Shown here in pieces: positions 43,573 to 55,509 of a DNA stretch of 64,000 bases (its first letter is position 1; each line of letters starts with the position of its first letter). The translations under genes were made by a program, and so were the position numbers. The DNA is taken from positions 62,001-126,000 of the forward strand of contig JAKCWG010000860.1 in the NCBI GenBank assembly GCA_021464415.1. Direction: 5' to 3'. This DNA is from Lonicera japonica. Taxonomy: Eukaryota; Streptophyta; Magnoliopsida; Dipsacales; Caprifoliaceae. The notes beneath the pieces are model-generated. The model ran no database searches and was not told where the DNA came from. It was given only the letters and a program-made list of their open reading frames with translations.

Positions 43573-45053
43573 TGTTAGGTCTATATTTTTAGTTTGCCTA
43601 ATTTCGATGCCAAGAACACTTTTCATTGTAATTATTTGAGTTGAATTGAAGATTTGAAATCGCGACAATTAACGGAAGCTCGCCGAACTTACCGGATTCA
43701 TCGTACATAATTCAAGACCTAAAGTAAGTTGAGTTTATGGTTTAATTCAAAATATAGGTAGTGTTTGAGCTTAAAACTCGTATTTAAAAACTTTTGAGTC
43801 AAATCTATTTTTAAGTATTTTTACCAAATTTTGTCGTAATTCGAAAAAGTTCAGTCGACACAAATTATTAAGGAAACTTATTTTTTGTCTAACATGTTTC
43901 TTAAAATTGTTTTTAAAATTTAAGTCAAATTGGCGTTCAAACGAATTTAATACAACAAAATAAAGTTAAAAAGATAATTAAAATAAAAGATTTTTTAACA
44001 AATTATTTTATTAAATAAAAGAAAAAAAAGTTGAAAAGTCAAAGATTCCACTTCGAAAAGCCAAACCCACGTGCCTTTCCTTGAAAAATCATAATGGGCC
44101 TAGCCTATTTTAACACTGCCACGTGGATATTGAAAATAAAGGAAGTACACAGCTTTTCATTGGTGGACCGGTACAAGTTAGTAAAGCTGGGACCGATCCG
44201 GCGCCAATTCAGCCCACAGAATTTAATTCTCAATTTCGGATCGGTTTAATTTATCGATACCCATATTGGTCCAGCGTGTATTTTTTGGACACGATTTTTT
44301 ATTACAAATTTTTTTAAATATATTTAACCTATTTTAAAAAGAACTTTGGCTCTATATTTTTTCTATAAATATAATCATTGGTTTTAGTCAAAAATAAATG
44401 ATTTTAGAGAACTTTTTGAGAGAGAAAATATTCAAATGCTAGAATCAATTTTTTGAAAGTTTTGAAACACCTACCTAGGTTTTGTTTACATGACATAGGA
44501 TATCTTATTGATCTTCAATTTTAAGAACTAGGGTTCTAAACATTCATGGGTCCTGCGGGAGTGTCTTTGGTTGCGATTGAAGACGGGGTGAGCGAAGTGG
44601 CTAATGCGTGATAAGGGAGATCACAGGCGGGAGTGAAAGATTGTGATCAAGTGCGTGGAAGGAGGCGACGGGTAAGCCGGAATAGCGGAAAGCCACCAGC
44701 TGCGGTTAGATTCTACATTCAAGGAATTGACGGGACTGTTGTGTAAATTGTGAGAAAGCAATTTTTGTAAGTTAGTCAAATTTGTAATTCCATTTTGATC
44801 ATAGTGAAGCACTATCGGTTAGTCCCTCGGATTAGTCCTACGCAAGTAGGGATATCTCTTAAATTTCTGGTGTTATGTGATTACTTTTTGTGTGATTACT
44901 TGATGTAATTGTTAGACAACAAAACACAGGTTTCAACAGTAAAATTGAGTAGATCTAGGGTTTTAATTTCGCTTATCAAACTTTAAATTGTATTTGATAA
45001 AAACCTTAAAATTAACCTAGGCAATACGATCCATCGAACTTGTGTTTTCATCA
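43573..45053 (+). repeat. 5' LTR of the SIRE-like copia element
   Basis: 1481 bp. Contains tctataaatataatc-type TATA sequence near 44360 and a GC-richer block (44545-44720). Colinear with 48797-50276. Confidence 0.93.
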
Positions 45054-45054
45054 A

Positions 45055-45068
45055 TTGGTATCAAAGGA
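45055..45068 (+). promoter_or_regulatory. Primer binding site of the SIRE-like copia element
   Basis: ttggtatcaaagg, complementary to initiator-Met tRNA with one change from the usual tatcagag. Confidence 0.8.
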
Positions 45069-45153
45069 GGTTTCCTTAATTTGCTAGGATTTGCATCTAG
45101 GTTAATTTTCGTCCATTTGTTTACTTTGTTTTGCTTGATTTAATTTGTTTTCC

Positions 45154-46980
45154 ATGACTACCAAGATTAATTCGTCTAAGTCCAAGGTTACTACACCTAA
45201 TGGGTCTAATTATAACTATTCAAAAATTTGCATGACTATTTATTTACAATCTTTAGACGAGCGAATTTGGTAAACTATTTTAGATGGTTATACTAGACCC
45301 ACTGTAAATGTAGATGGGAACATTGGACCTAAACCTGTAGCCTCATGGACTGCTAAGGAATTAGAAGCAGCTAAGTTTAATTCTTAAGGTCTGAATGCAA
45401 TCATGGCTCATGTTTCTGAGGAAGAATTTAAAAAAATTTCAAACTGTACTACTTCGAAACAGGCCTAGGATATTTTGATAGTAATTTTTAAAGGAACCAC
45501 AACTGTGAAAAGTTTTAAAATTCAAAGGCTCGTGACAGATTTTAAAATATAACGATGAAAGAAGATGAGTCATTTGATACTTTTCATAGTAAGCTCAAAG
45601 ACATAGTGAATTCTCTGTACAATCTTGGCGAAATAATTTCTGAACCTCGCGTTGTAAAGAAAATTCTACAGTCTTTGCCTGATCGTTTCCTCCCAAAAAT
45701 TACTGCCATTGAAAAAAGCAAGGATTTGGATTCCTTAACAAAAATTGAATTAATTGGTTCTCTTCAAACTTTTGAATCTATCCGGCTTTCAAAATATAAT
45801 ATTCAAAAGGATAAGGTAGATCAAACCATTGCATTTAGAGCTAAATATGAAAACATAGATGAATATAATAAATACTCTATGTTTGATTTTCAAGAGATAG
45901 CTAATTTTGCACGTAATTTCAATAAATTCATGAAGCAAAATCAGAAATTTGGTAATGGTGGTCAAAATTTTGGGAATTTGGAGAAAGAGAATTCTGAGAA
46001 TAAACTCCAATCGAGTGAGAATTGCTTTGAGTGTCAAGGTAGAGGTCATAAAGCTTTTGAATGCCCTACTAGGATTAGGAGATTAGAGAAAGAGCTTGGC
46101 AAAGAGGGAATGCATGCTACGCTCAGTAATAATGAGGAAAATTTGGACACTCAAAAGGAATCTCATGATTATTTAACTTTGCCTCAAAAGTTTTCTTATA
46201 AGAGATGAATCAAGAGATTTTCAAAATTTTACTTTCTTATGACGAGGAAGAATTTCCTGATTTTCAATCGGCCTATGACGCTTTTTTACTAGAATGTCAA
46301 AAACTTTTCCTGAAAAATTCAAAACTTACGTCCAGAAATAATTTTTTAAAAAAAGAGATTATTGATTTAAAAAAGGATAAGGTAAGTTTTAAAAATTCAA
46401 AGGCCGAGAAGACTGAATTTTTAAAGAAAATTAGACAACTTGATAGCGATAATGAAAATTGTTTTGGTCTAATTAGTTCTTTAAAAAAGAAAAATTTGGA
46501 GTATGAGGATAAAATCAAACGATTGAAAGAATGTGTTTGCGATCTAACTCAACAACTTGAAAATGCTTTAACTGTGAAAGTTGGGTTAGAAACTGGTTCT
46601 AAAAAACTTTAATCAATGCTTTCAAATCAAAAATGTGGAAATAACAAAGAAGGACTTGAATTTCCAAATTTTGATGCTAAAAAGCAAACTAAAACCGTTT
46701 TTGTTAAGGTCGCTCCCTAAAATTCAAGCGTCAAGGGTACTAGTTCTTCAAAGTCAAAAAAAATTCATTGATAGAACTCCTCAAGCTCCAAAGAAAGCCA
46801 AGAACATCCAAACGAAAAAACAAGTTTTTACTCAAAAATCAAATTTTCAAAAAATTTTCCATTCAAAAGTTCTTGAAGATCAAGGGATACCTTTGGATGT
46901 GTATAATCATACACCCCCACAACCTTTTTGGTGTGAGTATTGCAAGAGAAGAGGTCACTTAAGAGAATTTTGTCGGTAAG
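45154..46980 (+). pseudogene. Copia Gag with two CCHC knuckles and an intervening coiled coil
   Basis: Starts near ATG 45154 (MTTKINSSKSK) and is broken by several stops up to 45550. A clean 217-codon frame follows (45555-46208), with the capsid-like SLPDRFLPKITAIE block and knuckle CFECQGRGHKAFEC. A second clean frame (46205-46612) is a Lys/Glu/Leu-rich coiled coil. A third piece (46635-46979) ends with knuckle CEYCKRRGHLREFC. A KVWVPKG-type phrase follows near 47125. Two knuckles separated by a long coiled coil and followed by VWVPKG is typical of SIRE/Maximus Gag. The frames overlap or abut with shifts, so the protein is not made intact. Confidence 0.85.
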
Positions 46981-48796
46981 TTTTGAATCAAATGCCGAAA
47001 AGTGTTTCAATTTTTAAACCGAAACCTAAACTAAGAGGGAAAAAGGAAAAAAAAAGAATGTTAGAGTTTTGGATAGTGAAGGACATAAGAAGGATAGGAC
47101 TTCACAGATTAAGAAAGTTTGGGTCCCGAAAGGGATCATTGCTCCTACTTAGATGATAGGGGGTCCACCTAGCATGGAATTGGTTGGATGGATGACTATG
47201 CTAGGTGAGTTTGTTACTTCGGTCGGTTTTAAATCCTCACATATGTACCGAAGAAAAGTGGATTTGGGTTTTAAATTTTCGATTGCGATATTGCTTAAAT
47301 TCCTTAAAAAATTCATTACTTCCATGGATATGATTGTAACTACTTTTTATTCTGGATATCTTTAGATTTTCATAATTAAATGCTTAATTTGAAGATATAT
47401 GTGCATAATGCTTTGACAAATCGATAACCGATAGTATGTTATTTTAATTACATAAGAGTTTTTGTTATATCCCACACACTACACTACACAATTTACATTG
47501 ATACATGTTGAATGATCACATGTGTTTAGGCTCTTGCTTTTAATTTGAAACTTCAGAAGCCCGGATATACTATTTATTTAGGGAGAGAGAGTCTAAGAAA
47601 ACTATTATAATTTATGCAGTGAGATTTTGGTGATGTAGTTTTGAGCAAAAAATTAAAAGACAAGCATGTGAGAAAAAAATGTAGAGGGGATATAAAAGGG
47701 TTACCATAGTGGAAGGAGAACCAAAAGCTACCAAAAAGAAAATAGCTGGCCTCCACTAGGGGTAAAAGCCTCCATCGAAAAAGAAAAGAAAAGAAAAGCT
47801 TCTTGAACAAAAACATCACAATTTTGAATGCAAAATTGCATATTATTGAGATAAAAGAAAAAGATTGCTTCTGAGGGAAAAAAGAAATTAGTTGAAAAAT
47901 AATGGCTTAAAAGCTTTCTAAATTCTCTTGTCTATGGATACGCAAGTGTTTCAAAACTCACAATTATTCAATAGCGCTTTGTATGATCCATATTTATAGC
48001 ACAATGGGATATATACTTGTACTCTGTGTTGCTTGGCATATATATGCTAAATTGTTGATGAATTGGTATATGCATAGTACATGTATCATATTAATGGAAA
48101 TCGAGTGTTTTAAAATTTAATTGATATATTCCAGATTTGATACATGTTACATAGTAATACATGTTGAGTATTTGAGCTAAAATATTTTTTGTTGGAAAAT
48201 TTTGCTCCCGAAACTCCAAACCAAATCCACAAAAAAGTTGGGGATTGGTGAAAAAGGGTTTCTCGAGGTTTAGCTAGAAGGTTTTGAGATTAATAGATAT
48301 CTTTGCTAGTTAGAATCTTTTTGGTTTAACATTGCTATTTGCTTTAATTGATATTATTTACTTTGCATGATCTTGTTCTTTTTATGCTTTGCTACTATCT
48401 ATGCTCATTTACTTTGTCTATTCCTATGACAAAAAGTGGGACAGATGAAGGGAGAGATGCTCATGTGAGAGGGAGTAGTAAAGTAGGAATGTTTTGAGGC
48501 GGAGAGATATATAATTTTTTTTCTTATTTGATTATGGTATCTCTTTACGCCCATACTTCACTAGGTGTTTGTTGAACTTTGGTATTTCAGGATTAACAGA
48601 TTAATTATCCAGCTCGTTCTTTTACCTTATGAAGTGTTGTAGCCAGCATCGTGACTTAGAGTTAGGCATATCTTTGAGTCTTGTTGTTGTAAACTAATTC
48701 GACTTAGAATATGTAATGAGATATTATAGACATTGCATCGAAAGCGTCTGTATTAGCTGTATGTGGTTTGTCATTGGAATAGCCAAAGGGGGAGAT
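46981..48796 (+). other. Non-coding interior of the SIRE-like copia element
   Basis: After a short pre-protease stretch (to about 47150), no integrase, RT or RNase H sequence is recognisable. The last bases aagggggagat are the polypurine tract. The pol region has been deleted or replaced. Confidence 0.75.
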
Positions 48797-50276
48797 TGTT
48801 AAGTTTATATTTTTAGTTGGCTTGATTCCGATGTCAACAACACTTTCTGTTGTAATCGTTTGATTCGAACTGAAGATTTGAAAACACAACAATTAACGAA
48901 AACTTGCCGAACTTACCGGATTCATCGTACATAATTCAGGACCTAAGGTAAGTTGAGTTTATAATTTGATTCAAAATATAAGTGGTGTTTGAACTTAAAA
49001 TTCGTATTTAAAAAACTTTTGAGTTAAATCTATTTTTAAATATTTTTAACAAGTTTTGTGGTAATTCAAAAAAGCCCAGTTAACACAAATTATTGAAAAA
49101 AATTATTTTTTATCTAACATGTTTTCTAAATTTATCTTTAAAATTTGAGTTGAATTAATGCCCAAATGAATTTAATATGGCAAAATAAAGTAAAAAAGAT
49201 AATTAAAATAAAAGACTTTTTAATAAATTATTTTATTAAATAAAAGAAAAAGAAAAGGTTGAAAAGTCAAAGATTCCACTTTGAAAAGCCAAACCCACAC
49301 CCCTTTCCTTGAAAAATCATAATGGGCCAAGCCTTTTCTAACACTGCCACGTGGATATTGAAAATAAAGGAGGTACACAGCTTTTCATTGGTGGACCGGT
49401 ACAAGTTAGTAAAGCTTGGACCAGTCCGGCGCCAATTTAGCCCATGGAATTCAATTCTCAATTCCAGACCGGTCCAACTTGTTGAGACTTGTACCGGTCT
49501 GGCGTGTATTTTTTTGGGCACAATTTGTTATCGCAAAAATTTCTTTTTTAAAAAGAACTTTGACTCTATATTTTTTTTATAAATATAACAATTGGTTTGG
49601 GTCAAAAATACATGATTTTAGAGAATTTTTTGAGAGAGAAAATATCCAAACGTTGGAATCAAATTTTTGAGAGTCTTGAAACACCCACCTACGTTTTGTT
49701 TACATGCCATAGGACATTCTATTATTTTTCAATTTTAAGAACTAGAATTCCAAACATTCACGGGTCCTGCGGGAGTGTTTTTGGTTGTGATTGAAGACCG
49801 GGTGAGCGAAGTGGCTAACGCGCGATAAAGGAGATCGAAGGCGGGGGTGAAGGATTGTAATCAAGTACGTGGAAGGAGGCGACGGGTAAGCCAAAATATC
49901 GAGAAGCGCTACGCCTAACCAGCTGCGGTTGGATTCTACATTCATGGAATTGATGAACCTGTTGTGTAAATTGTGAGGAAGCAATTTTTATAAGTCAATC
50001 GAGTCTGTAATTCCGTTTTGATCATAATGAAGCACTGTCGATTAGTTCGGAGGATTAGTCCTACGAAAGTAGGGATACCTCGTAAATTCCTAGCGTTGTG
50101 TGATTGCTTTCTGTGTGATTACTTGATGTAATTATTAACCAACACAACACAGCTTTCGACAGTAAAATTAAGTAGACCTAGGGTTTTAATTCCACTTATC
50201 AAACTTTAAATTGTATTTAATAAAAACCCTAAAATCAACCTAGGCAATACAATCCACCAAACTTGTGTTTTCATCA
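48797..50276 (+). repeat. 3' LTR of the SIRE-like copia element
   Basis: 1480 bp, tgttaagt to catca, colinear with the 5' LTR with numerous substitutions. Followed by TGATT and resumed viral sequence. Confidence 0.93.
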
Positions 50277-50281
50277 TGATT

Positions 50282-51120
50282 TGCAAGCTAAGACTGAAGG
50301 TTTAAGAACATTCTATAATGACTTTGTTAAGTTCTAACAAAACTTAGCATTTTATTTAGACCATAAACAGGAAACCCATTTTAAGACTCATGAAGCCACC
50401 ATAAATGAGCTTCGAGAAAATTCGACTTTGGTCGAAAAACAATTAACATAAATCATAAATGGAGTAAAAACCGTTTATGAAAAACCTACCCAGACTAGCC
50501 AAGCAGATTTAGACATGCCGCATATTTTAATGTATGTCGACAAATTAGATAAGAAATTTAAGACGTTAGAAGCTAAACTCTTAGAAGAAATTGCTTCTAG
50601 AAGAGAATCAGCAAATATCAATGCCCTTGAATTAAAGAAACATCTTTCTACAGCACATAGCTCTCTAATGCAGAACGCTAAGTCTATGAACGAAGAATTA
50701 TACGCCAAAACATGTAAAGACCAGTTGGCCCTTAAGGAATCCTTTAGCAGCCAAATCAACAAATAGAAAGATTACTCAGAATCTTTAAAAAGAATTGAGA
50801 AAAAGATTGAACAAAAGCAAGTAACTACTTGTAAGTTCAAAGAAACCCCGTTTATCACAATAAAAGAAGAATCTTTAGCAGGAAGAATTAGAAACGACGG
50901 GTTAGATAAGATTAGAAGAGTAGTTAGCCTTACTCCTAGCATTGGACATCAAAATATGATGATCCAAAGAGTTAAAGACTCTACTTCCAACATTAGAACA
51001 TGGTGGAAAGAAAGAAATATTTCGCACCCATTCTAATGGAAAGAATAGGGAGAAATGGACTGAAAATATGCAGAAGAATCCATAAATAATGGACATCTTC
51101 TTCCAATGAGATATATAGAC
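50282..51120 (+). pseudogene. EPRV N-terminal polyprotein region, right part
   Basis: Viral frame resumes directly after the target duplication. 50515-50766 is a clean, Lys/Glu/Leu-rich segment (LDKKFKTLEAKLLEEIASR) that predicts a coiled coil. Downstream phrases in the same region (ITIKEESLAGR, VVSLTPSIGHQ) are broken by stops near 51036. No known enzymatic motif. It lies just upstream of the movement-protein domain. Confidence 0.6.
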
Positions 51121-51162
51121 CTCTTCAGAGAATGAGCCATCCTAAAGACCCCTAGCTACAAT

Positions 51163-51549
51163 ATGACTTATTGTAGTAGGAATCATGTCCTCGAAAAGAA
51201 TTATACTGAAATTCAAATCTTTGAACCAGAATGGTTAAGATCAAGTGGAACAGATAGGAATTTCCAATTCCTAACCTTTGGAATCTTTCAAGCAATAATT
51301 CAAGGACTTCATAGACCCCAGAATGGAGTTAACATCCTTTGTTGCTTAGTCGACAAAAGATGGAAAAGCTTCCAAAAGAGCTTAATTAGAATAGCCCAAT
51401 TAGAGATGTCAGACAATATAAGATACTTTAATGTCACTCCGGCATTTACAGTAACTATACCCACAGTAAAATACTTTAAACTAATCTTGTACGCCATAGG
51501 CTACGAAGATTATGATATACCAGACGCAAACATTAACATAGAATTCTAA
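51163..51549 (+). pseudogene. EPRV movement-protein domain (30K superfamily-like), partial
   Basis: An open 128-codon segment containing NILCCLVDKRWKSF, where the Asp in the LxDxRW-type core matches the conserved 30K-superfamily aspartate. It is followed by FNVTPAFTVTIPT and LYAIGYEDYD. This arrangement (core Asp, then a P-x-F-TV strand) fits caulimovirid movement proteins, which widen plasmodesmata for cell-to-cell spread. The flanks carry stops (TAA at 51547-51549 and others upstream), so no functional protein can be made. Confidence 0.7.
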
Positions 51550-52265
51550 AGCTATGTTAAATTTTCTCAGAAGGCATTCGAAGGAACGCAACCAAGTATT
51601 CCATAAAGAAGAGTTAATGAACAAATCCTTGTTAGAACGAATACATCAGATTTTAATATTACGTACAGTATAAATAATACTGAACCTATGAAAGAACATG
51701 CTAAGACTCTCTAGCCATTACCAGAATTTCAAGAAATTAAAGCAGTACAAAACGAGCCTTTATATATTTCCCAAGATAACATCACATGCGATATTAATAT
51801 ACAATTTGCTCTTCCCAAGTACAAAGCAAAAAGCATTAGAACAGAGGAAACAAGATTTAAAAATATGGGAGATTCAGCAATTGATGATCCTTCAGAAAGA
51901 TAATGTAATTCAGCAAGCACTGCTAGAATACTACAACATGCTCCAAACTTTGGACCAAGAAAATCTATAGACAATCATGATATTTTGTATGGAAAAGTTA
52001 GAATCCAAAACTTTGGACAAGACTTAATAGACTTAAAAAGAGATACATACAAAAATAATCTTAAGAGAAGCAAATAAACTATATTTAATATGATGATATC
52101 TAGCGTAAGAAGTTCCCAGGATACTAAGGAACTCTTAAAGAAATTAAGACTCAAAGAAAAAGAAGAACAACAATTGCTACCCGTTACCATAGTAGTCCCT
52201 AGAGGAAGCAATACTGAGATAGAAGTTAAATAAACTTCTAGAAGTAGACTCAATCTATTTGAGAC
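51550..52265 (+). pseudogene. EPRV linker between movement and coat domains
   Basis: Continues viral codons in shifting frames (ISQDNITCDINIQFALP, ITVRSSQDT-like, KKLRLKEKEEQQLLPVTIVVP) with several stops. It has no recognised domain. Its position and acidic/Gln-rich character fit the linker of the polyprotein. Confidence 0.5.
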
Positions 52266-53400
52266 TCCTGCAGTTATAAATATTCATATTTATAGTGAAA
52301 GTATTACCTACACACCTATAGACTTTCAAAGTACAAGGAATATGGCTTCAGTAGCCATCAATCTAGTAGGTATTTACCTAAACCTAGACAATGCACAAAA
52401 TAGAAAGAATGCCTTAAAAGAATGGCAGGATCAGATGCACATGTATTTTGCATCAAACAAAAGTTAGGATGCAGAATCATGTAGAAGATATGCCGAACAA
52501 TCTCTAAAAGGAATTGTAAAAAACTATTTAGATAGTTTAAGAACAGCAACAGACGATGCTAGTATAGCTAAGCTAGTAAGATTTAATGAGATAAGAGATC
52601 AAAAATCTGTAAATGGGTATCTATAACTCTTTACAGCCGAATTCATTGGAGCAAGCCATCTTGCCCAAGAATCAGAAGTAGACGTGGCAAAAACTAACAT
52701 AGCATTACTTAGTATATGCAGTTTAGACAAGATCAATGAATATAGTAACAACTTTGAGACATTATACTACTAGATAAAAAAGTTTACCACAACTCTTAAA
52801 GATGAGTATTTTCAAAAACTCTCAGCTATCAGGCACCTTCTTATTAACGAATATAGAAAATCGCCTGGAGTTAATAATACCAAAAAAGATACACTTGGAG
52901 AAAGAATAAATTTCGCAAAATACTATATAATAACAAAGAGATGCGGAAAAGCATAAGAAGCTTTAATTAAAGAGACATTTGAAAATATGCACTCGATTAA
53001 AGATGAAAGAGATATAGCACCTATCTAATGGGGATGCGAAAGAAGCTCTTCCAAAGTCCATACAAAGAAACATTGGAAATAACCTTTTAAGGCTATGACT
53101 AGTACATACCCTAATAATAAAAAATATAAATTCAGAAGGTCGACTCGCTTTAGAAATCCAAAAAAAAAAGAAATTATTTCTTAGAATGAGATATTTCAAG
53201 AAGAATTAGACACCAAAAAAAAGTCCCTAATTACAGAAAGGGAGAAGATAAGAAACCAACATCCCATAATTCAAAGAACGAATGTTGGGTATGTGAAAAA
53301 ACGGGACATTTCCCCAGGAATTGTTCTCAGAGAGAAAACAAAGATGTAAAACCAAGTGTTAGACTTATAGAAGTCATGCTTATGTAAGCTAACACACAAG
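52266..53400 (+). pseudogene. EPRV coat-protein region with CCHC zinc knuckle
   Basis: Contains KEWQDQMHMYFAS, GIVKNYLDSLR, LFTAEFIGAS and FQKLSAIRHLLINEYR separated by stop codons (for example after SNKS, NGYL and ETLYY). They are followed by a Lys/Arg-rich stretch (53095-53180) and the knuckle CWVCEKTGHFPRNC at 53283-53324. The order Trp-rich capsid core, basic tract, CCHC is that of caulimovirid coat proteins, which package the genome. At least eight stops and shifts make it non-coding. Confidence 0.7.
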
Positions 53401-53477
53401 ACTTAGACCTCATATATAATATTGAGTTATCAGACTTCGAAGTAGATGCCAATGCTAGTGTATATAGTGCATACACA

Positions 53478-53482
53478 ACTGA
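53478..53482. repeat. Target-site duplication ACTGA (left)
   Basis: ACTGA before the TRIM and repeated at 54356-54360. Confidence 0.93.
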
Positions 53483-53864
53483 TGTGACGCCCTGAGTGAT
53501 GAGTACTCCTTGTGTGGAGGAATGGTAGCTCGAGCGATGAGTACTCCCTTGTGTGGAGGAATGGTAGCTCAAAGGGGGCATCCCACACCGGAAGTTGGGG
53601 GATCCTTGGAGACCCATATAAGTAAGATATGGTCGCTAATTAAGTACGAGGCCTTTTGGGTAGCTCACTGGCTTCGGATCCCATGAGAACTCCGAAGTTA
53701 AGCGTGCTTGGACCAGAGAAATCCCAGGATGGGTGACCCCCTGGGAAGCTGGTCGTGAGCTCCCAGAAACAAAGCCGTGAGGGTAGATGTCCTGGGGCTG
53801 AGGCCTGGCTAGGACGCTACTCAGAGCGGACAATATCGTACTGAGGTGCGACCGGGTCGTTACA
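53483..53864 (+). repeat. 5' LTR of the Cassandra TRIM
   Basis: 382 bp, tgtgacgcc to gggtcgttaca. Contains two copies of a 39-bp tandem unit (gatgagtactcc...atggtagctc) followed by the 5S-like block (about 53660-53768). Confidence 0.94.
53660..53768 (+). other. 5S rRNA-like domain in the 5' LTR (not a functional rRNA gene)
   Basis: ttcggatcccatgagaactc, gaagttaagcgtgcttgg and aggatgggtgaccccctggg align with the middle and 3' part of plant 5S rRNA, including box A, the intermediate element and box C of the Pol III internal promoter. The 5' end and the T-run terminator differ. Known in Cassandra elements, where the domain may allow Pol III transcription. Confidence 0.9.
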
Positions 53865-53866
53865 AA

Positions 53867-53880
53867 TAGTATCAGAGCGG
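53867..53880 (+). promoter_or_regulatory. Primer binding site of the Cassandra TRIM
   Basis: tagtatcagagcgg, two bases after the LTR, matches the Met-tRNA complement with one change (tggtatcagagc). Confidence 0.85.
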
Positions 53881-53934
53881 ACCCCACAGAGTACGGTGTG
53901 TCGACGAGGACGTCGATTCCCTTGGGGGGAAGGA

Positions 53935-54355
53935 TGTGACGCCCTGAGTGATGAGTACTCCCTGTGTGGAGGAATGGTAGCTCGAGCGATGAGTACTCCC
54001 TTGTGTGGAGGAATGGTAGCTCGAGCGATGAGTACTCCCTTGTGTGGAGGAATGGTAGCTCAAAGGGGGCATCCCACACCGGAAGTTGGGGGATCCTTGG
54101 AGACCCATATAAGTAAGATATGGTCGCTAATTAAGTACGAGGCCTTTTGGGTAGCTCACTGGCTTCGGATCCCATGAGAACTCCGAAGTTAAGCGTGCTT
54201 GGACCAGAGAAATCCCAGGATGGGTGACCCCCTGGGAAGCTGATCGTGAGCTCCCAGAAACAAAGCCGTGAGGGTAGATGTCCTGGGGCTGAGGCCTGGC
54301 TAGGACGCTACTCAGAGCGGACAATATCGTACTGAGGTGCGACCGGGTCGTTACA
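53935..54355 (+). repeat. 3' LTR of the Cassandra TRIM
   Basis: 421 bp. Identical layout to the 5' LTR but with three instead of two copies of the 39-bp unit, which accounts for the whole length difference. The second 5S-like block is at about 54151-54259. Only a couple of point differences are seen (for example ggtcgtgag/gatcgtgag). Confidence 0.94.
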
Positions 54356-54360
54356 ACTGA

Positions 54361-55509
54361 GTCAGAACTGAATCATCTTCGAAAGAGGAAGACGATTTTC
54401 AAGAATGTTTTGTCATCACAACAATTGATGATGATGAACAGATAGAAGAAAATATCTATCTAAATTATGAAGAAGCCATCTACTGTTGCAGTTTGATAGA
54501 CATATGGCGACCTTCTCAACCAGAAAAAATGGTTAGAATACCTCAGTGCTACACGAATCCAAGCTATAGGTGTAAATTCAAAATAAAATGTAGCCCTGCA
54601 GACTTCACTTGTGATTACTGCTTTATAGCGATACTACTTGAATTATTCATGGTATGCACTATGTGTAAACTACATTACCATAAAGACTATTGGAGACAAG
54701 AATTTCGTACAATGTATGAAACAAAGTACGACCAGATACTAGATGTAAATATAGAAAAATACGATCAAGATTTTGATACAAACAGACTCAAGAAAATAGC
54801 AAAAGGAAAGAAAAAGGTGGACGAATGTCTTCCTAAAATAAGTCCTGATATTCCTAAGAATCCAAAAGGAATTGAAATAAGAGAACAGACTAATCTAGGA
54901 ATACGAGCTAAGGAATCTTTTATAAGTTTAATCGAAGTAAAAATCCTTCATCAAGACTATCCTAGACTATTAGTTGCTATGCTTGATACTGGGTGTACCA
55001 CTAGTATCTGTAAGGCAAATGCATTTCCAGACGAATATTATAATCCCGTCAAACAAGTTATCACAGGACGAGTTGCTAATGGAGATTATTTTGAACTTCC
55101 TTTATAGACTATCTCTATTCACTTTCAGATAGGAAATAATGAATTTATATATGACTTTTATGTCATGGACCCAGCATGTAAATTCATCGAAAATCTTTTA
55201 ATAGGAAATGATTTCCTTAACAAGTATCCGCCATTTGCTCAATATAACGATAAAATAGAATTATCTCATACTAGCAAATTCGATACACAGACTATGCTCA
55301 TATCTCGTGATAAAGCATTTGACCTCATGCAAGTTAAACCTTCATGGGTCCCCCCTCAGAGTTCCTCAGCTAAGTGTGGTGAAATAAAGAAAATTACTGC
55401 CCCTCTTAAACACAAAGGCATTTGTCCAGACAAGAAATGTTATAAACAAGTAATATTAATTCAACAAGAAATTGTTGACCAGACTAGACAACAACTCTTG
55501 GTAGCCTAA
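54361..55509 (+). pseudogene. EPRV cysteine-rich region and aspartic protease
   Basis: After the TRIM an acidic stretch leads into a clean 204-codon frame (54493-55107). It contains a cysteine array, CDYC-11-CTMC (the CX2CX11CX2C spacing seen in badnavirus-type polyproteins), then the pepsin-like protease active site AMLDTGCTTS with the catalytic Asp at 54985-54987. A TAG at 55105-55107 interrupts. The protease fold continues (ENLLIGNDFLNKY, the flap/ILGxDFL-type strand) in 55165-55509. The enzyme would cut the viral polyprotein as a dimer, but the internal stop prevents this. Confidence 0.85.

Larger units (their letters stand above)
43573..50276 (+). mobile_element. Gag-only Ty1/copia element (SIRE/Maximus-like), inserted in the EPRV
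   Basis: 6704 bp: 5' LTR 43573-45053 (1481 bp), interior 45054-48796, 3' LTR 48797-50276 (1480 bp), TGATT duplications on both sides. The LTRs start tgtta and end catca. The primer site tggtatcaaagg starts two bases after the 5' LTR. The polypurine tract is aagggggagat before the 3' LTR. The interior codes only for a Gag with two knuckles and a coiled coil (45150-46980). Protease, integrase and RT are missing, and 47150-48796 is non-coding. The LTRs have diverged by about 22 differences in the first 165 bases, so the insertion is old and the virus older still. Confidence 0.93.
53483..54355 (+). mobile_element. Cassandra-type TRIM retrotransposon carrying 5S rRNA sequence
   Basis: 873 bp: 5' LTR 53483-53864, 70-bp interior, 3' LTR 53935-54355, with perfect ACTGA duplications. 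The interior consists of little more than a primer site (tagtatcagagcgg, 53867-53880) and a polypurine tract (gggggaagga, 53924-53934). Each LTR contains a sequence closely resembling plant 5S rRNA, including its internal Pol III promoter. No protein is encoded, so it must move using proteins from other elements. LTR identity is nearly complete apart from repeat number, so this is a recent insertion relative to its neighbours. Confidence 0.95.

Noticed and set aside
48704..51096. Minus-strand open frames over the copia LTR and viral N-terminal region
   Set aside because: They are reverse shadows of the plus-strand coding and LTR sequence, with no domains.
53660..54259. 5S rRNA genes
   Set aside because: The 5S-like blocks lie inside TRIM LTRs, are changed in the first part and lack a T-run terminator right after the gene, so they are element sequence and not functional rRNA genes.
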